Program-made: the position numbers and the translations under genes | Notes under the pieces: model-generated | Databases searched by the model: none | What the model was told of the DNA's origin: nothing | Seen by the model: only the letters and a program-made list of their open reading frames with translations | NCBI GenBank assembly: GCA_946405475.1 | Contig: CAMJHI010000023.1 | Location: 1 to 15,641 of the forward strand | Length of the DNA: 15,641 nt | Direction of reading: 5' to 3' | Source of the DNA: an uncultured Clostridia bacterium | Lineage (GTDB): Bacteria; Bacillota; Clostridia; Oscillospirales; Acutalibacteraceae | Part shown: positions 1-5,738 of the stretch, piece after piece | How positions within the stretch are numbered: position 1 is the stretch's first letter | How the letters are laid out: each line of letters begins with the position of its first letter

Positions 1-55
1 CGCCTTTCGCATTTCGCCTTTCGCATTTCGCCTTTCGCATTTCGCCTTTCGCATT
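1..55. repeat. Tandem repeat, 14-bp unit CGCCTTTCGCATTT, about 3.9 copies
   Basis: Three perfect copies of CGCCTTTCGCATTT and a fourth lacking its last base lie directly beside the operon terminator. The same 13-bp core recurs elsewhere in the window, inverted at 6820-6832 and direct at 7019-7031, so it is a dispersed intergenic repeat. It may continue left of the window. No coding role is visible. Confidence 0.9.
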
Positions 56-88
56 AAAAAGAGTCCGCTTAAAAAGCGGACTCTTTTT
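56..88 (-). terminator. Intrinsic terminator of the Rnf-like operon
   Basis: A perfect 15-bp inverted repeat (left arm 56-70, loop AAA 71-73, right arm 74-88) has a GC-rich core, AGTCCGCTT, and runs of A and T at its ends. Because the stem is flanked by A5 and T5 it could stop transcription in both directions. The stop codon of the last operon gene (TAA, 87-89) lies inside it. Confidence 0.92.
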
Positions 89-473
89 ATCCGATCGGCT
101 GCTTGGAGATCATCAGGCACGCGGCGGTAACGACGAACGCAAGCGTGAACACAGTGAGCAGCAGCAGCGCATAAAGCACGCGGGCGCGCCATTTGCGGCG
201 GCGCTCCATCTGCGCGAAGGTCACGGTGTGGGTGGAGGTGGGCGACTCGATCTCGGGGTAATCGCGCCGGAAATAATACGCGCTGCGGCGGCGGATCTCC
301 GGTTCCGGGATCACGGGGCGAAAATCCTCCGGCAAGGCCGGTTCCCCGCTGTCGGCTTTTTCCTCGGGCGGTTTTTCCGGGATCAGTTCCCGGCCAGCGA
401 GCAGAGCGTCCATTTCTTCCTCGCTCATCGGCTTGCTGCGAATAACCGGTTTTTCCGTTCTTTTTTTGCTCAT
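87..473 (-). CDS. Small single-span membrane protein, last gene of the Rnf-like operon
   Basis: This 128-residue protein matches no family I recognise. Residues 1 to about 95 are polar and rich in charge and proline (a run of Glu around residues 18-20, then PEKPPEEK). Residues about 98-120 form one strongly hydrophobic segment preceded by Arg/Lys (MERRRKWRAR), which predicts a cytoplasmic N-terminal part anchored by a C-terminal helix. I chose the ATG at 473 because a GAAGGGAG ribosome site sits 8 bases upstream; an in-frame upstream start would add 17 unlikely residues. It lies 16 bases after the rnfA-like gene, in the slot that rnfB fills in a canonical operon, but it has no cysteine motifs and is not RnfB. 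A role as an accessory or assembly subunit of the membrane complex is inference. Confidence 0.8.
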   Translation of the reverse strand: MSKKRTEKPVIRSKPMSEEEMDALLAGRELIPEKPPEEKADSGEPALPEDFRPVIPEPEIRRRSAYYFRRDYPEIESPTSTHTVTFAQMERRRKWRARVLYALLLLTVFTLAFVVTAACLMISKQPIG

Positions 474-489
474 CGGGCGCGCTCCCTTC

Positions 490-1077
490 TCACACGAACA
501 TGGCCTGACCGGACAGTCCGGCAAAGCCCAGCGAAATGAGCGCGATATAAAGGAACAGCGCCGGTTTGCCGCGGAACGAATCGGGCAGCGAATCGTTTTC
601 GCTCAGCCGCGCCTGCCCTTCGCCGATGAGCAGCACGGCCAGCACGAACGCCAGCCCCGCGCCGAGCCCCACGCCGATGGATTCCACCACGCCGAACGCG
701 GCGCGGCGGTTGATCATGGGCACGGCGAGCACCAGCGTGTTCACCGCCGCCATGCCGATGCGGTGGATGGATTCGTTTTTCTTTTTGAAGCCGTAGCGGA
801 TCACCGCCGTGAAGCCCAGATAAACCGCGGCCAGCACGGCGCAGTAGATCAGCAGATGATAAGCCGTTGTCAGCCCGTGCACCGCCGGGATCAGATCCAG
901 CGCGCTGCACACCGCCGCGGTCGTGCCCGTGAAAAAGGCCACCGTGAACGCGATGGGCAGAAATTCCTTCGGCTTGGTCGCAATGCGGATCGCCTCGCTC
1001 ATGCCGAAGCCGCCGTCAAACACTAAGTTTTGCAGCAGCAGCGCAAAAACGGCAGCGTTCAGGAACGCAAAAATCAT
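490..1077 (-). CDS. RnfA/NqrE-like membrane protein lacking the Fe-S cysteines
   Basis: This 195-residue integral membrane protein belongs to the Rnf-Nqr family (RnfA/RnfE/NqrD/NqrE type). It aligns without gaps to E. coli RsxA over the first helix and again around the VN(C/T) segment, and the C-terminal SFRGKPALFLYIALISLGF block is typical of RnfA. In known RnfA, Cys in GLCP and Cys in TTNC bind half of a [2Fe-2S] cluster shared with RnfE. Here they are Ser27 (in FGMSEA) and Thr114 (in AAVNTLVL). The RnfA fold is therefore clear, but electron transfer through the usual cluster is not expected. The start at 1077 is supported by AAAGGAG 7 bases upstream. A 252-base gap full of hairpins separates it from the rnfE-like gene. 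The alignment was made from memory of the family. Confidence 0.85.
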   Translation of the reverse strand: MIFAFLNAAVFALLLQNLVFDGGFGMSEAIRIATKPKEFLPIAFTVAFFTGTTAAVCSALDLIPAVHGLTTAYHLLIYCAVLAAVYLGFTAVIRYGFKKKNESIHRIGMAAVNTLVLAVPMINRRAAFGVVESIGVGLGAGLAFVLAVLLIGEGQARLSENDSLPDSFRGKPALFLYIALISLGFAGLSGQAMFV

Positions 1078-1134
1078 GGCTTTTCTCCTTTGAATAGTCG
1101 AAATTTTGCGCACTCGACGCGCGCGAAATTCCGG

Positions 1135-1326
1135 TCGATATACGCCTGCGGCGTTCGATATATTTGCGATGCAAATTCGATATATCTCGCTTTGCTCGAT
1201 TCGATATGTTCGGCTTTGCCGAACAAGAAAAACTCGTCCCGACAGGGACATATCGAGCCGAAGGCATATCGAACCGTAGGTATATCGAATTGCGCAGCAA
1301 TATATCGAGTCGGGCGTCAGCCCGAC
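1135..1326. repeat. Array of hairpins separated by TCGATAT words, in two opposed halves
   Basis: The word TCGATAT(A/G) occurs at 1135, 1155, 1177 and 1201, and its reverse complement ATATCGA ends at 1256, 1272, 1288 and 1308. Small stem-loops with 3-4 base loops fill the gaps: ACGCC-GGCGT, ATTTGC-GCAAAT, an imperfect one at 1183-1200, GTTCGGC-GCCGAAC, then GTCCC-GGGAC at the centre, and GCC-GGC, ACC-GGT, ATTGC-GCAAT and GTCGGGC-GCCCGAC on the right. The whole unit is thus a large inverted arrangement of small hairpins. It is transcribed as part of the operon, between the E and A genes. Confidence 0.88.
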
Positions 1327-1329
1327 AAA

Positions 1330-2418
1330 TTACGATTTCTCTCCGTCCAGCACGTCGTCGAGCGAACGGTTGAACAGCGCTTCCAGATCCTGGTCGCCGC
1401 TTGACCCGTTGGCGGGCTTCTTCGGCGCTTCGCCGCCGGTTTTGGTGAAGACGTCGCCCACCTGCGGCGCTGTCAGTTCCTCCATCGTCAGCGGCGCCAG
1501 CTCCGGCACCACGACTTCAACCGACGGCTCCTCCCGCTCGGGTTCCGGTTCCGGTTGTGGCTCGGGCTGTGGTTCGGGTTCGGGCGCCGGTTCCGGCTGG
1601 GGTTCGGGCTGCAGGGGCGTGTAAACCGCCTGCTCCGCCTCCGTTTCCGTCACGCCGTCCGTCTGCTCCGCGCCGTAGGGCGTGGCCTCGATCTCCTCAA
1701 GCGAATACGGGGAATCGTCGGGCGTTAAATCGGGCAGGGCTTCCGGCGCGGGGGGCGCCGGTTTTTTGGGCCGTTTGCGCCGCGGCTGGGGCTTCGGCTG
1801 CTTTTTATCCAGATATTTCGGCCAGTAGGCGGAGATCAGGCTGCGCAGCAGAGCCGCCAGAAACCCGATGATCAAAAACCCGCCGAAGGGCAGCAGCAGC
1901 CCCGCAAAATTGTTGTTCGGCCGGAACACGAAGCCGCCGATCGAACCGCTGCCGAGCGCCTCGCGCAGCAGCCCCACAAGAATCAGCACCGCGGCGTAGC
2001 CGAACGAAGCGGTCAGCCCGTCGCGCAGCGCCTTGATCGGCCTGATCTTCACGGCGAACCGCTCACAGCGCAGCACCACCAGCGAGTTGACCGCCATGAT
2101 CGGCAGATAGAGCCCGAGCGACGAAAACAGCTCCGGCTCGTTTTTTTCTAAAAAAGCCATAAACGGCAACACCAGCACGCTGCCCAGCAAAATGTAGAGC
2201 GCAATGCGTACCCAGCGCTCGATGCGCCGGAAAAACAGCGAAGCGATCACCTCGCTCAGGGTGATGACCACCGCCGCCACGAGCGCAAGCAGGGCGGCGC
2301 CGCGCAAAGAGGTCGCCATGGCAACCACGGGGCACAGGCCGACCGCCTGCACCAGCACCGGGTTGAAAATACCGGCGTTGCGCAGCAGCGTGCCGGGCGC
2401 TTTGGTGCGGGTCGTCAT
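1330..2418 (-). CDS. RnfE/NqrD-like membrane protein with a long Pro/Glu-rich C-terminal tail
   Basis: Residues 1 to about 200 match RnfE/NqrD: NPVLVQAVGLCPVVAMATS near the N-terminus, SLGLYLPIMAVN around 100-111, and LVGLLREALGSG around 147-158. This is normally a six-helix membrane subunit that pairs with RnfA around a [2Fe-2S] cluster. The first ligand is kept (Cys29 in GLCP). The second, Cys in VTNC, is Ser112, and a different Cys lies at 118. Residues about 202-362 are an extra tail, first Lys/Pro-rich, then dominated by PEP/QPEPEPE repeats, ending in an acidic segment. RnfE is usually about 200-230 residues, so the 362-residue length is unusual. The ATG at 2418 has GAGGTGG 5 bases upstream; a GTG three codons earlier is the alternative. 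Confidence 0.87.
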   Translation of the reverse strand: MTTRTKAPGTLLRNAGIFNPVLVQAVGLCPVVAMATSLRGAALLALVAAVVITLSEVIASLFFRRIERWVRIALYILLGSVLVLPFMAFLEKNEPELFSSLGLYLPIMAVNSLVVLRCERFAVKIRPIKALRDGLTASFGYAAVLILVGLLREALGSGSIGGFVFRPNNNFAGLLLPFGGFLIIGFLAALLRSLISAYWPKYLDKKQPKPQPRRKRPKKPAPPAPEALPDLTPDDSPYSLEEIEATPYGAEQTDGVTETEAEQAVYTPLQPEPQPEPAPEPEPQPEPQPEPEPEREEPSVEVVVPELAPLTMEELTAPQVGDVFTKTGGEAPKKPANGSSGDQDLEALFNRSLDDVLDGEKS

Positions 2419-2492
2419 CTTGTCCACCTCGTTTCGGAATGTGTTTTGAATAAACGCAAATCAATCATGAAAAGGAAAAGCTTCGTTTTTTG

Positions 2493-3140
2493 TCAGGGAT
2501 CGGCTGCGGTCGATTCCTCCGGTTGTGCGCAGCCGAAAAGCTGCACCCAATAATACGTGTCGTCGGTCTTGTCATAATAGCAGCCGACCGCGCTGACGGT
2601 CAGATAATCCAGCAAAATGATCTCGCGGTGCGAGGGGCTGTTCAGCCAGGCGTCCACCACCTGCTGGGGCGAGGTCTGCCCGTAGGCGATGTTTTCGCCC
2701 AGAATCAGCTCGGGATTCAGCGAAAAACAGCTCTGCCCGTCCGGCCGGTCGTGCGAAAAGCTCTGTACGATCTCAACCGCGCGGATGCGCGCGCAGCGCC
2801 GCAGCTCTTCGGAAAATGCCAGCGGCGCCAGCCCGGCCTGTTCGCGGGCGAGGTTGGTCAGCTCCAGCGCCTGCTCCTCAAACGCGGCAAGGGGGTCGCG
2901 CTTCTTTTTGGGCCGCCTCGTCGTGGGCGGCTGCGTCTGAGCCGTGGATTCCTCCGTGCTCGATTCCGGTTCGGTGGCTTCGGTCTGCGGCGCTTTCGGC
3001 CACGCCGCCGAGGGGCGCGTCAGCCACGACAGCGCCGTCGGCTCACGAAGCGGCCGCGGTTCCGCCCCCGGCTGACGGGCGCAGGAAACCGACACGGCGC
3101 ATAAGCTGATAACGAGCAAAAGGGCAGCGATCCGCTTCAC
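2493..3140 (-). CDS. CAP/SCP-domain lipoprotein in the Rnf-like operon
   Basis: This 215-residue exported protein begins with a lipoprotein signal: hydrophobic residues 4-18 and a lipobox ending at Cys20 (VSVSC). A Pro/Thr/Ser/Glu-rich linker (about 21-80) and a basic patch (RRPKKKRD) lead to a CAP (CRISP/antigen 5/PR-1, SCP) domain from about 85 to 205. CAP signatures visible are FSHDRPDG with His130, GENIAYG with Glu149, WLNSPSHREIIL with His171, and YYWVQLFG. Bacterial CAP proteins act outside the membrane; the biochemical role is mostly unknown. The start is GTG at 3140, with AAAGGGAG 9 bases upstream, only 4 bases after the rnfD-like stop. It occupies the slot that rnfG fills in canonical operons, but it carries no FMN-attachment motif. 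Confidence 0.9.
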   Translation of the reverse strand: MKRIAALLLVISLCAVSVSCARQPGAEPRPLREPTALSWLTRPSAAWPKAPQTEATEPESSTEESTAQTQPPTTRRPKKKRDPLAAFEEQALELTNLAREQAGLAPLAFSEELRRCARIRAVEIVQSFSHDRPDGQSCFSLNPELILGENIAYGQTSPQQVVDAWLNSPSHREIILLDYLTVSAVGCYYDKTDDTYYWVQLFGCAQPEESTAADP

Positions 3141-3144
3141 GGCG

Positions 3145-4092
3145 TCATTCTCCCTTTGCTTCCGCGGTTTTGGTTTTGTTTTTTCTTGCGGCCAGGGCCG
3201 CCGTCAGCCGCCGTTCGACCACGGGGCAGACCGCCTCGGCCAGCAGCACGGCGAAACAGGCGCTTTCTTCAAACGCGCCGAAGCGGCGCATGATCAGGCA
3301 CAGCGCGCCGCCGAAAAAGCCGAACAGCAGCCGGTTCAGCGGCTTTTCGGGCTGCGTGCCCGGTTCGGTGATGAGGAACAGCGCCGAAAACAGCATCGTC
3401 CCGGCGCAAAGCTCCATGACCACCGAAGGCAGCAGACTGGCCACGCGGGGCAGGCACAGCGCCACCAGCGCACCGCCGGTGAGGAACCCCGCCGCGGTGA
3501 TGAACAGCCGCGTGCGGCGAATGAGCAGATAAAGCGCGCTGCCCAGCAGCACGAAAATGCAGCTGGCGCCCATGGGGCCGGGAAAATTGCCCGTGAGCAT
3601 GTCGATGGCGCGCACGGAGCCAAGGCTCAGCGAGGTGTTCTGCGCCAGCATGGCCGCCAGCGAAACGCCGGAACCGGTCAGCGCCGGGGAAACCTTCGGG
3701 TAGGCGAACACGAGCTGCGGGAAGCAGACCGTGAGGAACGCCATGCCGGCGGCGGCCGGTGAAAACGGCAGCCGTTCGACCCGGCCGAAGGGCAGCTTGG
3801 CTGCCACAATGGCAAACGCGCTGCCACAGGCGGGCAGCCACAGCGGGGCGGAGGCAGGCAGCATGAGCGCGATCATCAGACCGGTCGCGGCGGCGCTGAG
3901 ATCGCCGACGGTGATGCGCCGGTTGAGCAGCAGGCCGCCGATGAGCTCGCACACAACGGCGCTGAGCACCGAAACCGCCAACAGCTTCAACGCCCGGGTG
4001 CCGTAATAATACCACGCGCTCACGCTCGGCAGCGCCAGCATGGCCAGCACGTCCAGCCAGAGCAGCCGCGTTTGATTCGCCTTACGCTTCAT
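3145..4092 (-). CDS. RnfD/NqrB-like membrane protein with a degenerate FMN-attachment site
   Basis: This 315-residue polytopic protein is recognisable as RnfD/NqrB by GLMIALMLPASAPLW (residues 71-85), the KLPFGRVERLPFSPAAAG block (about 99-116, usually GGLGQNPFNPA), TGNFPGPMG (167-175, usually LGNxPGxIGE) and LITEPGTQP near the C-terminus. RnfD normally carries FMN covalently on Thr in a D-G-x-(S/T)-G-A-T motif. Here the matching stretch reads TGSGVSLA, with Ser144 at the acceptor position and no Asp before it, so covalent flavin is doubtful. It is the first gene of the operon. The start at 4092 is chosen because AAAGGAG lies 7 bases upstream; the ATG at 4116 has no ribosome site. Confidence 0.87.
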   Translation of the reverse strand: MKRKANQTRLLWLDVLAMLALPSVSAWYYYGTRALKLLAVSVLSAVVCELIGGLLLNRRITVGDLSAAATGLMIALMLPASAPLWLPACGSAFAIVAAKLPFGRVERLPFSPAAAGMAFLTVCFPQLVFAYPKVSPALTGSGVSLAAMLAQNTSLSLGSVRAIDMLTGNFPGPMGASCIFVLLGSALYLLIRRTRLFITAAGFLTGGALVALCLPRVASLLPSVVMELCAGTMLFSALFLITEPGTQPEKPLNRLLFGFFGGALCLIMRRFGAFEESACFAVLLAEAVCPVVERRLTAALAARKNKTKTAEAKGE

Positions 4093-4126
4093 GCGCTCAC
4101 TCCTTTCGTTTGCCATTATTTAAGTC

Positions 4127-4156
4127 TTGTCATAGTCAGCATGAGTCGATTAGAAT
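4127..4156 (+). promoter_or_regulatory. Promoter of the mecA-like gene
   Basis: TTGTCA (4127-4132) and TAGAAT (4151-4156) with an 18-base spacer lie about 38 bases before the mecA-like ATG. A second -10-like word, TATACT (4157-4162), overlaps it. The assignment is by consensus only. Confidence 0.5.
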
Positions 4157-4159
4157 TAT

Positions 4160-4188
4160 ACTATACATCTTTTTTGCGAGGGGGTCAA
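4160..4188 (-). promoter_or_regulatory. Promoter of the Rnf-like operon
   Basis: On the minus strand, TTGACC (4183-4188) and TATAGT (4160-4165) are separated by 17 bases, a good sigma-A match about 70 bases before the rnfD-like start. It overlaps the region carrying the divergent mecA-like promoter and leader, so the two units may be expressed competitively. Confidence 0.65.
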
Positions 4189-4193
4189 CCCAC

Positions 4194-4751
4194 ATGCGGG
4201 TAGAAGAATTGACGACAGAGGCGATTCTGGTGGAATTGACCGGCGACGATATGAAAAAGCTGCGCATCACTTACGAGCAGATGGACGGCGCCGACGTGGA
4301 AACGCGGCGCGTGATCTGGACTGTGCTGTCCGACGTGAACAGCACCCTCGGGCGGCCGTTCGGCAGCAAAGGGCGGCTGACGGTGGCGGCCATGCGGCAG
4401 GGGAAAGAGGGCTGCCTGCTGCTCTTCACGCAGGAAACGCCGCCCCGACGTTATCTGCTGCGGCAAAACGCCGCCCGCCTCACGGCGCAGTTCGCCACGC
4501 TCGACGCGGTTTTTGCCTGCGCCGAAGCGCTGCGCTTTTCGGGCGTCAAGGCCGAAAGCAGCCTGTACCGGCACGAAAACGGCTACCGGCTGCTGGTGCG
4601 CCCCGCCGTCGGCGGCGGCCGCCTGCGGCAGTGCCTGACTGAATTCGGCGCCATCGTCGGCGAAACCGAAGCCGTTGCCCGGCACACCGCCGAGCACTGG
4701 CGCTGCCTGATCGGGCAAAACGCGCTGGAACGGCTGGCGCGTCAAAGCTGA
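4194..4751 (+). CDS. mecA: MecA-family adaptor protein for the ClpC/ClpP protease
   Basis: This 185-residue protein begins MRVEELTTEAILVELTGDDM and continues with MDGADVETRRVIWTVL, the typical start of clostridial MecA/YpbH (PF05389) proteins. In Bacillus, MecA delivers targets such as ComK to ClpCP; the N-terminal part binds the substrate and the C-terminal part binds ClpC. The C-terminal half here (about 95-185) keeps the family pattern of LxxVFACAEAL and a helix ending in LTEFGAIVGE. It is cytoplasmic. The ATG at 4194 has GCGAGGGGG upstream, while the longer reading frame begins with residues unlike the family. It is divergent from the Rnf-like operon and has no partner gene in the window. 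Targets in this organism are unknown. Confidence 0.8.
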   Translation: MRVEELTTEAILVELTGDDMKKLRITYEQMDGADVETRRVIWTVLSDVNSTLGRPFGSKGRLTVAAMRQGKEGCLLLFTQETPPRRYLLRQNAARLTAQFATLDAVFACAEALRFSGVKAESSLYRHENGYRLLVRPAVGGGRLRQCLTEFGAIVGETEAVARHTAEHWRCLIGQNALERLARQS

Positions 4752-4909
4752 TAGCATGGTTGGTTTCATTTTACCCTGTTTTGCGGGGAAATACAAGAAC
4801 TTTTCCCGCCGCGGCAGGCAACAGATCGCCTCGATTTGTTCAGAATCCGGCCCGACGACCGATTAGAAAATGAAAAATATTAAATTTATGTAAATTTTTT
4901 ATAGAGCCA

Positions 4910-4936
4910 TTGCTATTTCTATATTTTCATTATAAT
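4910..4936 (+). promoter_or_regulatory. Promoter of the YdbC-like gene
   Basis: A perfect -10, TATAAT (4931-4936), follows a very AT-rich stretch (4861-4930) that could act as an UP element. The -35 is weak (TTGCTA at 4910-4915, spacer 15). The leader to the ATG is about 44 bases and carries AAAGGAG. Confidence 0.6.
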
Positions 4937-4986
4937 ATATGTATGACTTGTTATACGGATTAATATTAGAGAAAGGAGCGTACATC

Positions 4987-5205
4987 ATGCCTGAATTTAC
5001 TTACGATATCGTAGAAACTCTCGGCGTTCTGTCAGAAACCGCCAAGGGCTGGACAAAAGAGCTTAACCTCATCAGCTGGAATGGCCGTGAACCCAAGCTT
5101 GACATCCGTGAGTGGGCTCCCGATCATGAAAAAATGGGGAAGGGCGTCACCTTAACCGAAGACGAAGCGAAGAAGATCAGCGAGCTGCTGGCCAAGCGCT
5201 ATTGA
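4987..5205 (+). CDS. YdbC/PC4-like small ssDNA-binding protein
   Basis: This 72-residue protein has the sequence pattern of the YdbC family (PC4-like fold): VETLGVLSETAKGWTKELNLISWNG, KLDIREWAPDHEKMGKGVTL, then a C-terminal helix (TEDEAKKISELLAKRY). Lactococcal YdbC is structurally related to the eukaryotic coactivator PC4 and binds single-stranded DNA; the cellular role is not settled. The start at 4987 has a strong AAAGGAG 8 bases upstream; an upstream in-frame ATG at 4939 lies just behind the -10 and is rejected. It is monocistronic, with its own promoter and a terminator 23 bases after the stop. Confidence 0.88.
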   Translation: MPEFTYDIVETLGVLSETAKGWTKELNLISWNGREPKLDIREWAPDHEKMGKGVTLTEDEAKKISELLAKRY

Positions 5206-5228
5206 TCCGAACATCAACGACCATAAAT

Positions 5229-5265
5229 CGCCGCGAACGGAATCGATCCGACGCGGCGGTTTTTT
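5229..5265 (+). terminator. Intrinsic terminator after the YdbC-like gene
   Basis: A 7-bp outer stem CGCCGCG/CGCGGCG (5229-5235 and 5252-5258) and an inner stem CGGA/TCCG (5238-5241 and 5247-5250) are followed by TTTTTT (5260-5265). Confidence 0.92.
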
Positions 5266-5363
5266 GTGCCACCGATCCTGCAGCAAAAAGGGATTGCAAG
5301 CCGGACGCGGCAAGGACGCAAAAAGCCTTCCCGCAGGAGAATTGCCGCACTGCAAGGCGTGAC

Positions 5364-5387
5364 GGCAAGCAAGAATGCTTGCCCTAC
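5364..5387. repeat. REP-like hairpin GGCAAGCA-agaa-TGCTTGCC followed by CTAC
   Basis: An 8-bp perfect stem with a 4-base loop ends in CCCTAC (5382-5387). Its mate at 5474-5499 begins with GTAGGG, so the two hairpins point toward each other through the same flanking word. Confidence 0.75.
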
Positions 5388-5473
5388 GAAAAAACCATTC
5401 ACAGCAGATCGCCATTTTCGTACCATGTTAACCGCACGGCGGCTGATCATCCGATCGCTTTGCGGTTTCATCT

Positions 5474-5499
5474 GTAGGGAACGCTGTCCTCAGCGTTCC
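5474..5499. repeat. REP-like hairpin GTAGGGAACGCTG-tcct-CAGCGTTCC
   Basis: A 9-bp perfect stem, GGAACGCTG/CAGCGTTCC, with loop TCCT is preceded by GTA. There is no T-run after it, so it is a palindromic repeat and not a terminator. Confidence 0.78.
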
Positions 5500-5576
5500 G
5501 CACCAAAAAAGCAACGGATTCCAAGGAAGCGCCGGGGACGGCAATATGATTATGGTATGATTCCAACGATCCAACA

Positions 5577-5614
5577 AGCGGCTGATTCCTTGAACCTCGT
5601 GTGGATCAGCCGCT
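5577..5614. promoter_or_regulatory. 10-bp inverted repeat upstream of the sialidase-like gene
   Basis: AGCGGCTGAT (5577-5586) and ATCAGCCGCT (5605-5614) are perfect complements around 18 bases. No T-run follows. It could be an operator pair or an RNA stem about 125 bases before the start codon; the role is unknown. Confidence 0.5.
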
Positions 5615-5699
5615 GGAGAGCGAAAATGACCGCCTTTTCTCTCGTCAACGCACCTTTCATCTGGTTTTTGTTTTTGGGCTGGAAATTGCAGTGCGCATC

Positions 5700-5708
5700 T
5701 GTTATGAT
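5700..5708 (+). promoter_or_regulatory. Extended -10 promoter of the sialidase-like gene
   Basis: TG-T-TATGAT (5700-5708) is an extended -10 element; no good -35 is visible at the right spacing (TGGAAA at 5680-5685). The ribosome site AGGAGG (5725-5730) follows, 8 bases before the ATG. Confidence 0.45.
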
Positions 5709-5738
5709 AGGGTCAGAACAAAACAGGAGGGTTCCTCT

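Larger units (their letters stand above)
5266..5738. other. Gene-free stretch with palindromic repeats and a leader region
   Basis: These 473 bases hold no convincing gene. Open frames here overlap the terminator or the hairpins, lack ribosome sites and have no protein-like features. The stretch contains two REP-like hairpins (5364-5387 and 5474-5499), a 10-bp inverted repeat (5577-5614) and the promoter region of the sialidase-like gene. Confidence 0.75.

Noticed and set aside
1..55. CRISPR array
   Set aside because: Units are 14 bases with no spacers; it is a simple tandem repeat.
433..1026. 197-codon plus-strand frame opposite the rnfA-like gene
   Set aside because: Antisense shadow with His/Arg/Gln-rich translation; the minus frame has Rnf family signatures.
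1016..1404. Frames of 69-124 codons in the hairpin array
   Set aside because: Their translation is the repeated word read as I-S-N-I / Y-I-E-R; this is repeat sequence, not a gene.
4752..4860. Terminator after the mecA-like gene
   Set aside because: Only a weak CCC/GGG pairing (about 4772-4790) is visible, without a proper T-run.
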